DNA of 10,551 bases from Herminiimonas sp. (GCF_030655415.1 NZ_JAURVN010000001.1:1-10551); one strand, 5' to 3'; counted from the stretch's first letter, positions 1-7,097 are shown. Notes: a model not told the origin generated them from the letters alone. Program-made: numbers and translations.

Positions 1-383
1 GCGTGCTGCGCGGGCTGCACTACCAGGTCCAGCAGCCGCAGGGCAAGCTGGTGCGCGTGACGCGCGGTGCGGTGTTCGACGTGGCGGTGGACATCCGCAA
101 GTCGTCGCCGACCTTCGGGCAGTGGGTGGGGGTGGAGTTGAGCGAGGACAACCACAAGCAGCTGTGGGTGCCGCCGGGGCTGGCGCACGGCTTCGTGGTG
201 CTCAGCGAGACGGCGGACTTCTTGTACAAGACGACGGATTACTACGCGCCGGCGTTCGAAAGATCGATTCTTTGGAATGACGCGGACATCGGGATCCAGT
301 GGCCTGACATTGGGATGGAGCCGAAATTGTCTGGTAAAGACGCAGTCGGTCAAAAACTAAGTACAGCAGAGGTGTTCGCGTGA
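1..383 (+). CDS. rfbC: dTDP-4-dehydrorhamnose 3,5-epimerase, 3' part (5' end outside window)
   Basis: RmlC/RfbC epimerises dTDP-4-keto-6-deoxyglucose at C3 and C5, the third step of dTDP-L-rhamnose synthesis, in the cytosol. The frame is open from base 1; the first full codon is GTG at 3-5, read here as an internal Val. The visible 126 residues begin with the family signature VLRGLHYQ, whose His is the known catalytic base, followed by QGKLVRVTRGAVFDVAVDIR, the WVPPGLAHGF cupin strand and YKTTDYY, which holds the conserved Tyr. Family members run to about 180 residues, so roughly 55 N-terminal residues are missing. The stop codon overlaps the start of the next gene (GTGA), so the two are co-translated. 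Codon use changes part-way: GC-rich up to about base 260, clearly less so afterwards. Identity is confident; only the start is unseen. Confidence 0.95.
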   Translation, partial: VLRGLHYQVQQPQGKLVRVTRGAVFDVAVDIRKSSPTFGQWVGVELSEDNHKQLWVPPGLAHGFVVLSETADFLYKTTDYYAPAFERSILWNDADIGIQWPDIGMEPKLSGKDAVGQKLSTAEVFA

Positions 384-1486
384 GCCAGAAGAAACTAATC
401 ATCCTCGGCACGCGCGGCGTACCTGCGCAGCACGGTGGCTTTGAAACCTTTGCTGAAAAGCTGTCGGTTTACTTGGTCGCACAAGGCTGGGAGGTGGTCG
501 TTTACTGCCAGGAAGACGTGGCAGGCCCAGTGTTCGAAAGCGCTTGGGAAGGCGTGAAGCGTGTGCACATTCCAGTGGCACGCGAAGGCTCTGCGGGCTC
601 GGTCATCTTCGATTGGCATGCCGCTTGGCACGCCAGCAAGCAGAGTGGCTTGATCCTGACCTTAGGCTACAACACGGCGATCTTCAACGTTATCCAGCGC
701 ATCAAGGGCCAGGTGAATGTCATCAACATGGATGGCATTGAATGGAAGCGCGATAAGTGGAGTGGGGTTGCCAAGGCGTGGTTTTGGCTCAACGAACGAA
801 TTGGTTGCTATGTCGGCAACCATCTTGTGGCAGACCATCCTGCAATCAAGGCCCACCTCGCCACCCGCGTAAGCGAGGCGAAAATCACCACCATTCCTTA
901 CGGCGGTGATGAAGTGACCACGGCAGATGCTTCAAAGCTCGAAAAATTTGGCCTTCAGCCTGGTCAGTTTTCAGTGATCATCGCCCGACCCGAGCCCGAG
1001 AATTCATTCCTAGAAATGGTCACCGCTTTTGCAACCAAGCCGCGCGATCACAAGTTGGTGGTATTAGGAAAATTTGATGCAGCTAACAATGCTTACCATC
1101 GCGCTGTAATCGCAGCTGGTGGACCTGATGTACTCTTTCCAGGGGCAATCTATGATAAGGCGGTAGTAGGCGCATTGCGCTTCTTCAGTCGTTTCTACTT
1201 GCATGGACACACTGTAGGCGGCACCAATCCCTCACTGGTTGAAGCCATGGGCGCAGGATGTGCAGTAATGGCACATGACAATCAATTCAATCGCTGGGTA
1301 GCCGGTGAATCTGCTGCTTACTTTAAAAATCAATACGAATGTGAAGCATTGTTTGATGAATTGCTCATCGATGATAAAAAACTAGGGGTGATGAGGGAGG
1401 GAAGTCGGCTCCGTTTTCAAGAGTATTTTACTTGGGAACGAATACTTGGCGAGTATAAAAAATTGCTTTCTCAATTCGAGCGTTAG
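380..1486 (+). CDS. DUF1972-type glycosyltransferase (GT4, probable rhamnosyltransferase)
   Basis: A 368-residue GT-B fold glycosyltransferase, expected to transfer a sugar, perhaps rhamnose given the upstream rmlC, to a lipid-linked polysaccharide precursor at the inner face of the cytoplasmic membrane. The N-terminus reads LIILGTRGVPAQHGGFETF (residues 6-24), the hallmark of the DUF1972 family. The C-terminal half has the donor-side GT4 pattern: ARPEPENSF (202-210), then HGHTVGGTNPSLVEAMGAG (275-293) containing the conserved Glu288. No membrane segment is evident. The GTG start at 380 overlaps the rmlC stop and gives the expected N-terminus directly, so I prefer it to later starts. Base composition is intermediate between rmlC and the AT-rich genes downstream. 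Donor and acceptor specificity cannot be read from the sequence. Confidence 0.88.
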   Translation: MSQKKLIILGTRGVPAQHGGFETFAEKLSVYLVAQGWEVVVYCQEDVAGPVFESAWEGVKRVHIPVAREGSAGSVIFDWHAAWHASKQSGLILTLGYNTAIFNVIQRIKGQVNVINMDGIEWKRDKWSGVAKAWFWLNERIGCYVGNHLVADHPAIKAHLATRVSEAKITTIPYGGDEVTTADASKLEKFGLQPGQFSVIIARPEPENSFLEMVTAFATKPRDHKLVVLGKFDAANNAYHRAVIAAGGPDVLFPGAIYDKAVVGALRFFSRFYLHGHTVGGTNPSLVEAMGAGCAVMAHDNQFNRWVAGESAAYFKNQYECEALFDELLIDDKKLGVMREGSRLRFQEYFTWERILGEYKKLLSQFER

Positions 1487-1529
1487 GCGTTTCTATGCTA
1501 ACTGTCACAAATTGCACTCTGTAGCTTAT

Positions 1530-3407
1530 ATGAATAAAAAATACGTTCCTGAGTATGACGGGCTTAGAGCGCTTGCTGTGTTAGGCGTTGTATTTTATCA
1601 CTTCGGTTTTAAATATCTGCCTGGCGGCTTTGTTGGGGTCGACGTTTTTTTTGTAATATCTGGCTTCTTGATATCTAGAATAATATTGATTGAACTTGAT
1701 GAGGGAAAGTTTTCATTGATAAAATTCTACGAAAGAAGATTTCGGAGAATTGCGCCTGCACTTATTGTTGTGCTAACAATAACAACCCTACTTTTTTCTT
1801 TTATAAATTTCCCTTCCGAGTTTGGTGGGCAGCAGAAATCACTCGCTGCGGCATTATTTTCGTTCTCGAATATTTACTTCTATTACACTACTGATTATTT
1901 TCAAAACAACGAATTTAACCCGTTTCTTCATACCTGGTCGCTAGCGGTCGAAGAGCAGTTTTATCTTGTTTTCCCCTTGATTCTTATCGCGCTTAGAAGG
2001 CTGGATTCAAAAAATCGATTTCCATTGTTATTTGTCATTGGATTTGTGTCCTTAATAGCAGCCTGCCTATATGTGTACGTTAATGCGTCTGCTGCCTTCT
2101 ATTTGCCCTGGTTGCGTGCATGGGAACTGCTTATGGGTACAGCAATTGCCGTGATTGGTGCTCAGCGTTTTTCCTCAAAGACGCGAATTATCTTCTCGTA
2201 TCTAGGGGTCGGGATTATCTTGTTTTCATTTGTTTCGTTTGATGCGAAAATGAGATTCCCTGGAGCCTCGGCCATTCTGCCTGTAGTTGCCGCTGCACTC
2301 GTAATACTTGGCTCTGGAATACAATCTTTGCCGAATACAATTCTGGCGTCAAGATTTCCTGTTTTTGTTGGAAAAGTATCTTACTCACTTTACCTAGTTC
2401 ATTGGCCAATTGCGTGTCTATTTGCCACCTTTGGGCTTTTGGATGGTGCGCGCATGAGTGCTTTGGGAGTTTTTGCAAGCGCAGTCGGTGCATGGCTGAG
2501 TTATAGGTTTATTGAGCAGCGATTCAGATATGGCAGCAGCAAATCACCAGTAAGGACCTATTGGACAGTCTTGGGTTGTTCAGTTGGAGTGTTTTGTATA
2601 GGTTTGATGGCCGGAAATCTGGCAAATAGCTTGTGGAGCTCCCCGCAAGCTCTGGCGCTTTCTAAAATAAATATTAATTCTGTTGGTCATCTTGGAAATC
2701 CGGCATGTTTTTTGACCTCGCGAAATTCGGGTTTTTCTGAGTATGATCAAGAAGCCTGCTTGAGCTTAAGTGGAACGAAGGAGAACATTTTAATTATCGG
2801 GGACAGTCATTCTGCTCATTTTATGGGTTCCATAAAAAAGTTGTATCCAGAGGCCAATATCATGCAGTCCTCTGCTTCTGGATGCATCCCTCTTCTCGAC
2901 GCGCAAGGTGCCGAGCGTTGTACTTCGTTATTTAGTTTCATGTATACAAAGTGGCTGCCCGAAAACGCTCCAAAAATAAAGTATGTAATAATTTCAGCCC
3001 GCTGGGTTGCAGCAAATGCTGCGGGGCTTGAGGTGTTGAGCAATTCGATAAAAAAAATGGGCTCAATGCTTGTGGTTTTAGGCCCAACTCCGGAGTATAG
3101 GCTTCCCTTGCCTAAAATCCTGGCCTTGAAAGAGGTGTATGGTATTGATCTGGTAAAATCCTTATCGAGGCCCGAGCGTTTGCAGGCGGATCTTGAATTG
3201 GAAAGGCTACTTCCGCCAACGGTTAAATATTATTCGGCTGCGCAGAAAATTTGCTCGATTAGTACTTGCGCGGTTTATTCGTCGGGAGTTCCGAGTTTTT
3301 TCGATAAAGACCATTTGACGCTAGAGGGCGCTGATGCAGTCTTGGAGAAGTTGCCCCTTTGCTTGAATGTATCGAATGATTTTTGTATGCGAAAGCAGAA
3401 ATCTTGA
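1530..3407 (+). CDS. OafA/OatA-like O-acyltransferase with fused SGNH domain
   Basis: A 625-residue integral membrane acyltransferase, likely to O-acetylate a sugar of the surface polysaccharide at the periplasmic face. The N-terminal part (about 5-360) is an acyltransferase-3 domain of around ten hydrophobic segments. It shows YDGLRALAVLG, the R13-X10-H24 pair typical of this family, GGFVGVDVFFVISGFLIS (32-49), FYERRFRRI and TWSLAVEEQFY (135-145). The C-terminal part (about 418-610) is a soluble SGNH hydrolase-like domain: block I IIGDSHSAH with Ser426, and FFDKDHLTLEG with Asp592 and His595 as the DxxH pair. This matches the two-domain OafA layout in length and order. ATG 1530 is chosen because MNKKYVPEYDGLRALAV is the normal start of the family; upstream codons in this frame overlap the glycosyltransferase. 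The gene is markedly AT-rich for this window, suggesting transfer. The acceptor is unknown. Confidence 0.9.
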   Translation: MNKKYVPEYDGLRALAVLGVVFYHFGFKYLPGGFVGVDVFFVISGFLISRIILIELDEGKFSLIKFYERRFRRIAPALIVVLTITTLLFSFINFPSEFGGQQKSLAAALFSFSNIYFYYTTDYFQNNEFNPFLHTWSLAVEEQFYLVFPLILIALRRLDSKNRFPLLFVIGFVSLIAACLYVYVNASAAFYLPWLRAWELLMGTAIAVIGAQRFSSKTRIIFSYLGVGIILFSFVSFDAKMRFPGASAILPVVAAALVILGSGIQSLPNTILASRFPVFVGKVSYSLYLVHWPIACLFATFGLLDGARMSALGVFASAVGAWLSYRFIEQRFRYGSSKSPVRTYWTVLGCSVGVFCIGLMAGNLANSLWSSPQALALSKININSVGHLGNPACFLTSRNSGFSEYDQEACLSLSGTKENILIIGDSHSAHFMGSIKKLYPEANIMQSSASGCIPLLDAQGAERCTSLFSFMYTKWLPENAPKIKYVIISARWVAANAAGLEVLSNSIKKMGSMLVVLGPTPEYRLPLPKILALKEVYGIDLVKSLSRPERLQADLELERLLPPTVKYYSAAQKICSISTCAVYSSGVPSFFDKDHLTLEGADAVLEKLPLCLNVSNDFCMRKQKS

Positions 3408-3506
3408 TGTGAAATTAAACAATTTCTTTAGTCTAGAGACAGCCCGCCTTGTGCGAGAGGGGCGATCCTTCGACTCCACGTTGTTAGCCTTAAATGCCTA
3501 AGCTAT

Positions 3507-4523
3507 ATGAAACAAAATTTTGCTTGGATCGATCGACTTAAGGGCATCGGTATCGTAGCGGTAGTTTTGGGACATATCTATCCGCCTTCAATATCGAATT
3601 TGCTATTTCTTTGGCACATGCCACTTTTCTTTTTGATTAGCGGATTTTTGTTCAGGATCGATGCCGATAAACGATCTTACCTGGCTGGTAAGGTGGTGCA
3701 TCTGCTGGTTCCATACGTCGCCTTTTTGCTGCTATTAAATACCTTTGACATTGTCTTCTTTGTATTGTCTGGTGATATCCACGAGCTCGCACGACTTACT
3801 GCAAGAATGTTGTTGGGCGGAAGATACCTGACGGGCTGGACAGGAGTTTTTTGGTTTGTCACCTGTTTGTTTCTTACTCAGCAATTTGCAAATTGGATTT
3901 TTCCGCGTTTTAAGGGCAAACTTCTTTGGCTGCTTGTGATCTTGATGTTATGTCTTGCATTTGCCACTAGTTCCTATCTTTCTGCATACAAGCTTCCGTT
4001 GAACATTGATAAGGTTCTTTTTTCGATTCCACTTTTCTTTTTGGGATGGAAGGCCAGATCTTCGAATTGGACTGAAAGTAAGTCGATATTTTTAATCACT
4101 GCAATTGCTGCGGTCTTAGGGCTGCTTCTTGTACATTTTGAAATGGTTGACACTATTGATATGAAGCGCTCATTTTACGGAACAGAATTTCTGTCTGTTT
4201 TCTTTGCAGTATGTATCGCTAACTCATTAATGCATATCTGCAAGATGATTTCTGAAGGTGGCTTGGTTGGTCGACTGCTCTCAAATCTTGGCAAAGCATC
4301 TATGGCCATCATGTTCTTGCACCAAGCGATTAATCTTGGCTTGCAGACTCTTGGCTACCAATCCTTCAGTATTCGTGCTATAGCTGCCTTGATGATCCCA
4401 TATCTTTTCTACTGTGTCTGTGTTCGTTTCCGCTTCACGAACGCATTTTTTCTTGGAGCCAGATCTGATTTTGTGAGCTATTTCCCGCGATATGGTCAAT
4501 CGTCAACTATCAAGCTCGACTAA
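3507..4523 (+). CDS. Acyltransferase family 3 membrane protein (fucose-4-O-acetylase-like)
   Basis: A 338-residue, very hydrophobic protein with about ten predicted membrane segments, resembling stand-alone acyltransferase-3 enzymes (COG3594-like) that O-acetylate polysaccharide sugars. The start IDRLKGIGIVAVVLGH (residues 8-23) carries the conserved His23 preceded by Arg10/Lys12. LWHMPLFFLISGFLF (35-49) is the second family signature, and LGKASMAIMFLHQ (261-273) is the usual late motif. It lacks the SGNH extension of the neighbour upstream, so the two are different subtypes and not recent duplicates. It lies 99 bases after the previous stop and is the last gene of the polysaccharide block. 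Composition is as AT-rich as its neighbour. A role in O-acetylation is inferred from family and context; the acyl donor and target sugar cannot be told. Confidence 0.85.
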   Translation: MKQNFAWIDRLKGIGIVAVVLGHIYPPSISNLLFLWHMPLFFLISGFLFRIDADKRSYLAGKVVHLLVPYVAFLLLLNTFDIVFFVLSGDIHELARLTARMLLGGRYLTGWTGVFWFVTCLFLTQQFANWIFPRFKGKLLWLLVILMLCLAFATSSYLSAYKLPLNIDKVLFSIPLFFLGWKARSSNWTESKSIFLITAIAAVLGLLLVHFEMVDTIDMKRSFYGTEFLSVFFAVCIANSLMHICKMISEGGLVGRLLSNLGKASMAIMFLHQAINLGLQTLGYQSFSIRAIAALMIPYLFYCVCVRFRFTNAFFLGARSDFVSYFPRYGQSSTIKLD

Positions 4524-4570
4524 ATTTGCCCTCAGTGAATTTTGCGTCTGTAGTCAATAAGCAGTTGTGG

Positions 4571-4589
4571 GAGAATTGGGAATTCTTTT
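4571..4589 (+). terminator. Weak candidate terminator of the polysaccharide operon
   Basis: AGAATT and AATTCT form a 6-bp stem around a GGG loop, extendable by one G-U pair, and run straight into TTT. It starts 48 bases after the acyltransferase stop, where the operon should end. The stem is AT-rich and the T-run is short, so its strength is doubtful. Confidence 0.25.
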
Positions 4590-4630
4590 GTGGATGTTGA
4601 TGGGTATTTTGATTATCGATTCGGGCTAAT

Positions 4631-4716
4631 CGTGACCACTCATTACGCTTGAACGTAACTTGTGATCTCGTGCTGAACGTAACCGAATTGCGGGGATGCG
4701 GGAATGGGCAGTCACG
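4631..4716. repeat. Imperfect inverted repeat, possible decayed IS end
   Basis: The reverse complement of 4631-4646 is GTAATGAGTGGTCACG; bases 4701-4716 read GGAATGGGCAGTCACG, matching at 12 of 16 positions across a 54-base spacer. The GGAATG...GTCACG pattern resembles, from memory, the multiple terminal repeats of some IS21-family elements. No istA or istB reading frame remains here, so the family assignment is tentative. Confidence 0.3.
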
Positions 4717-4843
4717 ATGATCGAATTCTCGGCGATGGCAGTGGAAGGCTAGCATGGACCAACGTGGTGGTTGTGTGCACTCCATCCACCTGATACGGGT
4801 AGATTCTCCAAGTTTTGCCTGAAACGGAGCTTGCACGCAGCAA

Positions 4844-4872
4844 CGACGTAAAATCAGTGCAGTTTTACGTCG
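4844..4872. repeat. Perfect 10-bp inverted repeat with 9-base spacer
   Basis: CGACGTAAAA (4844-4853) and TTTTACGTCG (4863-4872) are exact reverse complements around TCAGTGCAG. It could fold as a hairpin or serve as a protein-binding palindrome. No gene start lies close by and no T-run follows, so I assign no role. Confidence 0.5.
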
Positions 4873-4910
4873 CAAACTCGAAAGCCTGTTCTTTCAGGAG
4901 CGTGTTTGCT

Positions 4911-5251
4911 GTCTTGCTGGGTATTTCGACGGGCGTCAGTAAGCCCTTCGTCTCTGGCCACTCAGCCCGGGCGCCGCAGCGAATTGCCGGATTTTTCTAC
5001 CTGCAGCACACCTTCGACGCTTGCAGCGAAGCGGTAGTCAACACCTAGGTCGAAAACCCATATTCGCAGTATTTCTGTGGCGAGGTGCATCTCCAGAAAG
5101 AAGCGCTTGCTCTAGGAGGAAGCGCATTGGAGAAGAAGGCTTAGAGACCTTGCTCATGGTCATCATGCCGACGGCGCGGTGGCGTCGGAGATGGATGGGT
5201 GTCTGGGCCATAACTTTCAATGGTGCGCTGGGAGATACACTGCACTTCATT
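4911..5251 (+). pseudogene. Decayed IS5-family transposase with internal deletion
   Basis: This is a broken relative of the intact transposase at 5377-6726. From about 4940 the translation RIAGFFYLQHTFDACSEAVVNT mirrors RLIAGLLYLQHTFDASDEAVVNT of the intact copy. Codon 83 (Trp, TGG) has become TAG at 5046-5048. A 19-base deletion near 5110 shifts the frame, and another stop follows. At about 5187 the match jumps: 5191-5245 aligns with 6525-6581, so about 740 bases of the catalytic core (the region between the first two catalytic Asp codons and beyond) are gone. The scattered base differences show that it is an older, separate insertion and not a copy of its neighbour. Its left end is ill-defined; similarity fades upstream of about 4910. 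It cannot encode an active enzyme. Confidence 0.8.
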
Positions 5252-5268
5252 AGTCCGCCCTGAACAAT
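5252..5268 (+). repeat. Left terminal inverted repeat of the IS
   Basis: Reads AGTCCGCCCTGAACAAT and pairs with 6734-6750 with a single mismatch (C/T at position 7). This defines the left boundary of the element. Confidence 0.85.
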
Positions 5269-5376
5269 GTCTAAGTCATTGATGTAGTGGAAGATTTTCA
5301 GTCAAAGCTGGTGCGCAATTTGCAAGGTAATACGGCATAGAACGCCGTTTCCCTGCAATTCCTGACAAGGTTTGCC

Positions 5377-6726
5377 ATGAGACCCAAGCCAGTGGTGCCC
5401 GAGAGCGAGGATCTGTTTCGCTCGCGCCTGGATCAACAGATCAACATGCGTCACGCGCTTGTGCGCTTGGCCGGCCTGATCGACTGGGCCGAGATCGAGC
5501 GCACCTTCAGTGAGCCCTTTACCTCTGGACGAGGCCGTCCAGCCCTGGCGCCGCGGCTGATCGCCGGATTGCTCTACCTGCAGCACACCTTCGACGCCTC
5601 TGACGAAGCCGTCGTCAACACCTGGGTCGAGAACCCGTATTGGCAGTACTTCTGCGGCGAGGTGTACCTGCAGACCGAAGCTCCCATCGATCCGAGCAGC
5701 CTCACGCGGTGGAGGAAGCGCATTGGCGAAGAAGGCGTGGAGACTTTGCTCATGGCGACCATCGAAGCCGCCCATCGCGGTGGCGTCGTGCGTGCCTCCA
5801 GCGTGGACCGTGTGATCGTCGACACGACCGTCATGCCCAAGGCGATTGCACATCCCACCGACAGCCGTCTGCTGGAGAAGAGCCGACAGCACTTGGTGAA
5901 GGTGGCCGAGGAACATGGCTTGCACCTGCGCCAGAACTACAACCGCATCGCGCCGAGGTTGGCCACCCAGATCGGGCGCTACGCCCACGCCAAGCAATTC
6001 AAGCGCATGCGCCGGGCTGTTCGCACCCTGCGCTCGCGCGTCGGTCGGGTGCAGCGCGAGGTGGCGCGCCAGCTCGGTGAATTGCCCGAGCAGGCTCAAG
6101 CCAAGGTGCGCGACCTGCTCGCTCGCACCGGCCGCATCCTGACGCAACGCACGAAGGACAGGAACAAGCTCTACGCCTTGCACGCACCGGAGGTCGAGTG
6201 CATCTCCAAAGGCAAGGCTCGAACGCCCTACGAGTTCGGCGTGAAGGTGAGCATTGCGACGACGTTGAAGCAAGGTCTGGTGGTCGGCATGCGCAGCATG
6301 CCGGGCAATCCGTATGACGGTCACACGCTGGCCGAGACACTGGAGCAGGTCACCATCCTAGCCGAGCGCAAGCCGACAACGGCGATCGTGGACAAGGGCT
6401 ATCGGGGCGTGGAGATCGAAGGGGTCCGGATCCTGAGATCTGGGCAGAAGCGAGGCGTCACCCGAACACTCAAAGCCATGATCCATCGGCGAAGTGCCAT
6501 CGAGCCGGGCATCGGTCACATGAAGATGGACGGGCGTCTGGGCAGAAACCCGCTCAAGGGCGCGCTGGGCGACGCGCTGCACGCGGTGATGTGCGGCGCC
6601 GGGCACAACCTGCGACTGATCCTGGCGAAGCTGCGGCTTCTTTGCGCCCGGTGGGACATCGCGCTGACCGAATTGTTGGCCGCGCGGATCGCATCGACTC
6701 GCCTGTCTCTGCGCGTCAACACTTGA
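5377..6726 (+). CDS. IS5-family transposase, full length
   Basis: A 449-residue DDE transposase that would cut and insert the element around it. The N-terminal domain (about 14-110) has the IS5 features SGRGRPALAPRLIAGLLYLQH and VENPYWQYFCGE. The catalytic core shows VDTTVMPKAIAHPTDSRLL with Asp149, TTAIVDKGYRG with Asp339, and RRSAIEPGIGHMKMDGRLGRN with Glu376 in the R-x3-E-x6-K arrangement of the family. A basic, Arg/Gln-rich insertion (about 185-265) separates the first two Asp residues. ATG 5377 follows an AAGG-type ribosome site by 6 bases and gives the usual MRPKP start. No frameshift or internal stop is seen, so it is probably active. Codon use is GC-rich like the host, unlike the older remnant just upstream. 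Confidence 0.95.
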   Translation: MRPKPVVPESEDLFRSRLDQQINMRHALVRLAGLIDWAEIERTFSEPFTSGRGRPALAPRLIAGLLYLQHTFDASDEAVVNTWVENPYWQYFCGEVYLQTEAPIDPSSLTRWRKRIGEEGVETLLMATIEAAHRGGVVRASSVDRVIVDTTVMPKAIAHPTDSRLLEKSRQHLVKVAEEHGLHLRQNYNRIAPRLATQIGRYAHAKQFKRMRRAVRTLRSRVGRVQREVARQLGELPEQAQAKVRDLLARTGRILTQRTKDRNKLYALHAPEVECISKGKARTPYEFGVKVSIATTLKQGLVVGMRSMPGNPYDGHTLAETLEQVTILAERKPTTAIVDKGYRGVEIEGVRILRSGQKRGVTRTLKAMIHRRSAIEPGIGHMKMDGRLGRNPLKGALGDALHAVMCGAGHNLRLILAKLRLLCARWDIALTELLAARIASTRLSLRVNT

Positions 6727-6733
6727 AATTCGG

Positions 6734-6750
6734 ATTGTTCAGGACGGACT
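6734..6750 (-). repeat. Right terminal inverted repeat of the IS
   Basis: Read on the minus strand this is AGTCCGTCCTGAACAAT, matching the left end at 16 of 17 bases. It begins 8 bases after the transposase stop codon. Confidence 0.85.
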
Positions 6751-6781
6751 CATTACGTTTGAAAGTACAGATAGGCGCCGT

Positions 6782-7036
6782 CTATCTAAAAATTTTGGTC
6801 ATAGTAGTTCTCCCAACGAGTTTCTCAACGTCCTGAAGCACTGAGGACGGAGACACGCCAAGTGCAGTGCATAGCCGGAACAGCATGCCAACGCTAGGGC
6901 TGTTGCGCCCAAGTTCGATGAGCGAGACGTAATTTCGATTCGCTTCGGCTTCCAGCGCCAGCTTTTCTTGGCTCCACTTCTTGCCAGTTCTCACCTTTTT
7001 CAACGTTTGGCCGAGTGCTTTGTCGATTTCTTCCAT
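6782..7036 (-). CDS. Small XRE-family helix-turn-helix regulator
   Basis: An 84-residue protein that is almost entirely one XRE/Cro-CI DNA-binding domain. Residues 9-66 run LGQTLKKVRTGKKWSQEKLALEA, the recognition stretch NRNYVSLIELGRNSPSVGMLFRLCTALGVSPSSVL, and then a short tail. Such single-domain proteins usually dimerise and repress their own promoter; some serve as controllers of restriction-modification or phage genes, but no such genes are visible here. It reads toward the IS and ends 31 bases from the IS right end, its stop lying in a short AGATAG/CTATCT inverted repeat. It is divergent from the cupin regulator with about 180 bases between, so it may act on that shared region. The start is the ATG complementary to 7034-7036; its ribosome site is weak. 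Target unknown. Confidence 0.8.
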   Translation of the reverse strand: MEEIDKALGQTLKKVRTGKKWSQEKLALEAEANRNYVSLIELGRNSPSVGMLFRLCTALGVSPSSVLQDVEKLVGRTTMTKIFR

Positions 7037-7069
7037 CTTTGCCCAATAAATTGAGCAACGTTCGCGTGT

Positions 7070-7097
7070 TTGAGGTCTAATGTCTTCCCAATATATG
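7070..7097 (+). promoter_or_regulatory. Candidate sigma-70 promoter in the divergent intergenic region
   Basis: TTGAGG (7070-7075) and TATATG (7092-7097) lie 16 bases apart; each matches its consensus at 4 of 6 positions. It would drive the small ORF at 7129 and the cupin regulator. On the opposite strand the same bases include TATATT (7090-7095), a fair -10 for the small XRE gene, so the two promoters could overlap. Based on pattern alone. Confidence 0.25.

Larger units (their letters stand above)
4524..4910. other. Gene-free stretch between polysaccharide genes and IS remnant
   Basis: About 390 bases with no convincing gene on either strand. It holds a weak AT-rich hairpin just after the acyltransferase stop, an imperfect inverted repeat at 4631-4716, two short direct copies of (T)TGAACGTAAC near 4650 and 4673, and a perfect 10-bp palindrome at 4844-4872. 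Base composition is mixed. It looks like mobile-element debris, perhaps including the lost left part of the transposase remnant that follows, but I cannot align most of it to anything else in the window. Confidence 0.5.
5252..6750 (+). mobile_element. Intact IS5-family insertion sequence (about 1.5 kb)
   Basis: The element is bounded by a 17-bp terminal inverted repeat: AGTCCGCCCTGAACAAT at 5252-5268 and the reverse complement of AGTCCGTCCTGAACAAT at 6734-6750, with one mismatch. It carries one transposase gene on the + strand. CATT lies immediately outside both ends (5248-5251 and 6751-6754), as expected for a 4-bp target duplication. TCATTA is shared if the outermost A/T pair is not counted as part of the repeat. 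It inserted at the 3' edge of an older, decayed relative. Size and transposase resemble the IS1478-like branch of IS5, a judgement from memory. All parts needed for movement look present. Confidence 0.9.

Noticed and set aside
1446..1529. Upstream TTG start that would extend the OafA-like protein by 28 residues
   Set aside because: It overlaps the glycosyltransferase by 41 bases, and the extension does not match the family, whose proteins begin close to the YxPEIDGLRAxAV motif reached directly from ATG 1530.
5021..5263. 80-codon open frame as a separate small gene
   Set aside because: It lies within the decayed transposase and reads a shifted frame of it; the nucleotide alignment to the intact copy explains it as debris.
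5302..6324. 340-codon open frame on the minus strand within the IS
   Set aside because: It is antisense to the well-supported transposase, has no recognisable motif and shows shadow-frame composition.
6769..6787. AGATAG/CTATCT hairpin as terminator of the small XRE gene
   Set aside because: Read on the minus strand no T-run follows the stem, and the stem includes the stop codon itself. The inverted repeat is real but weak as a terminator.
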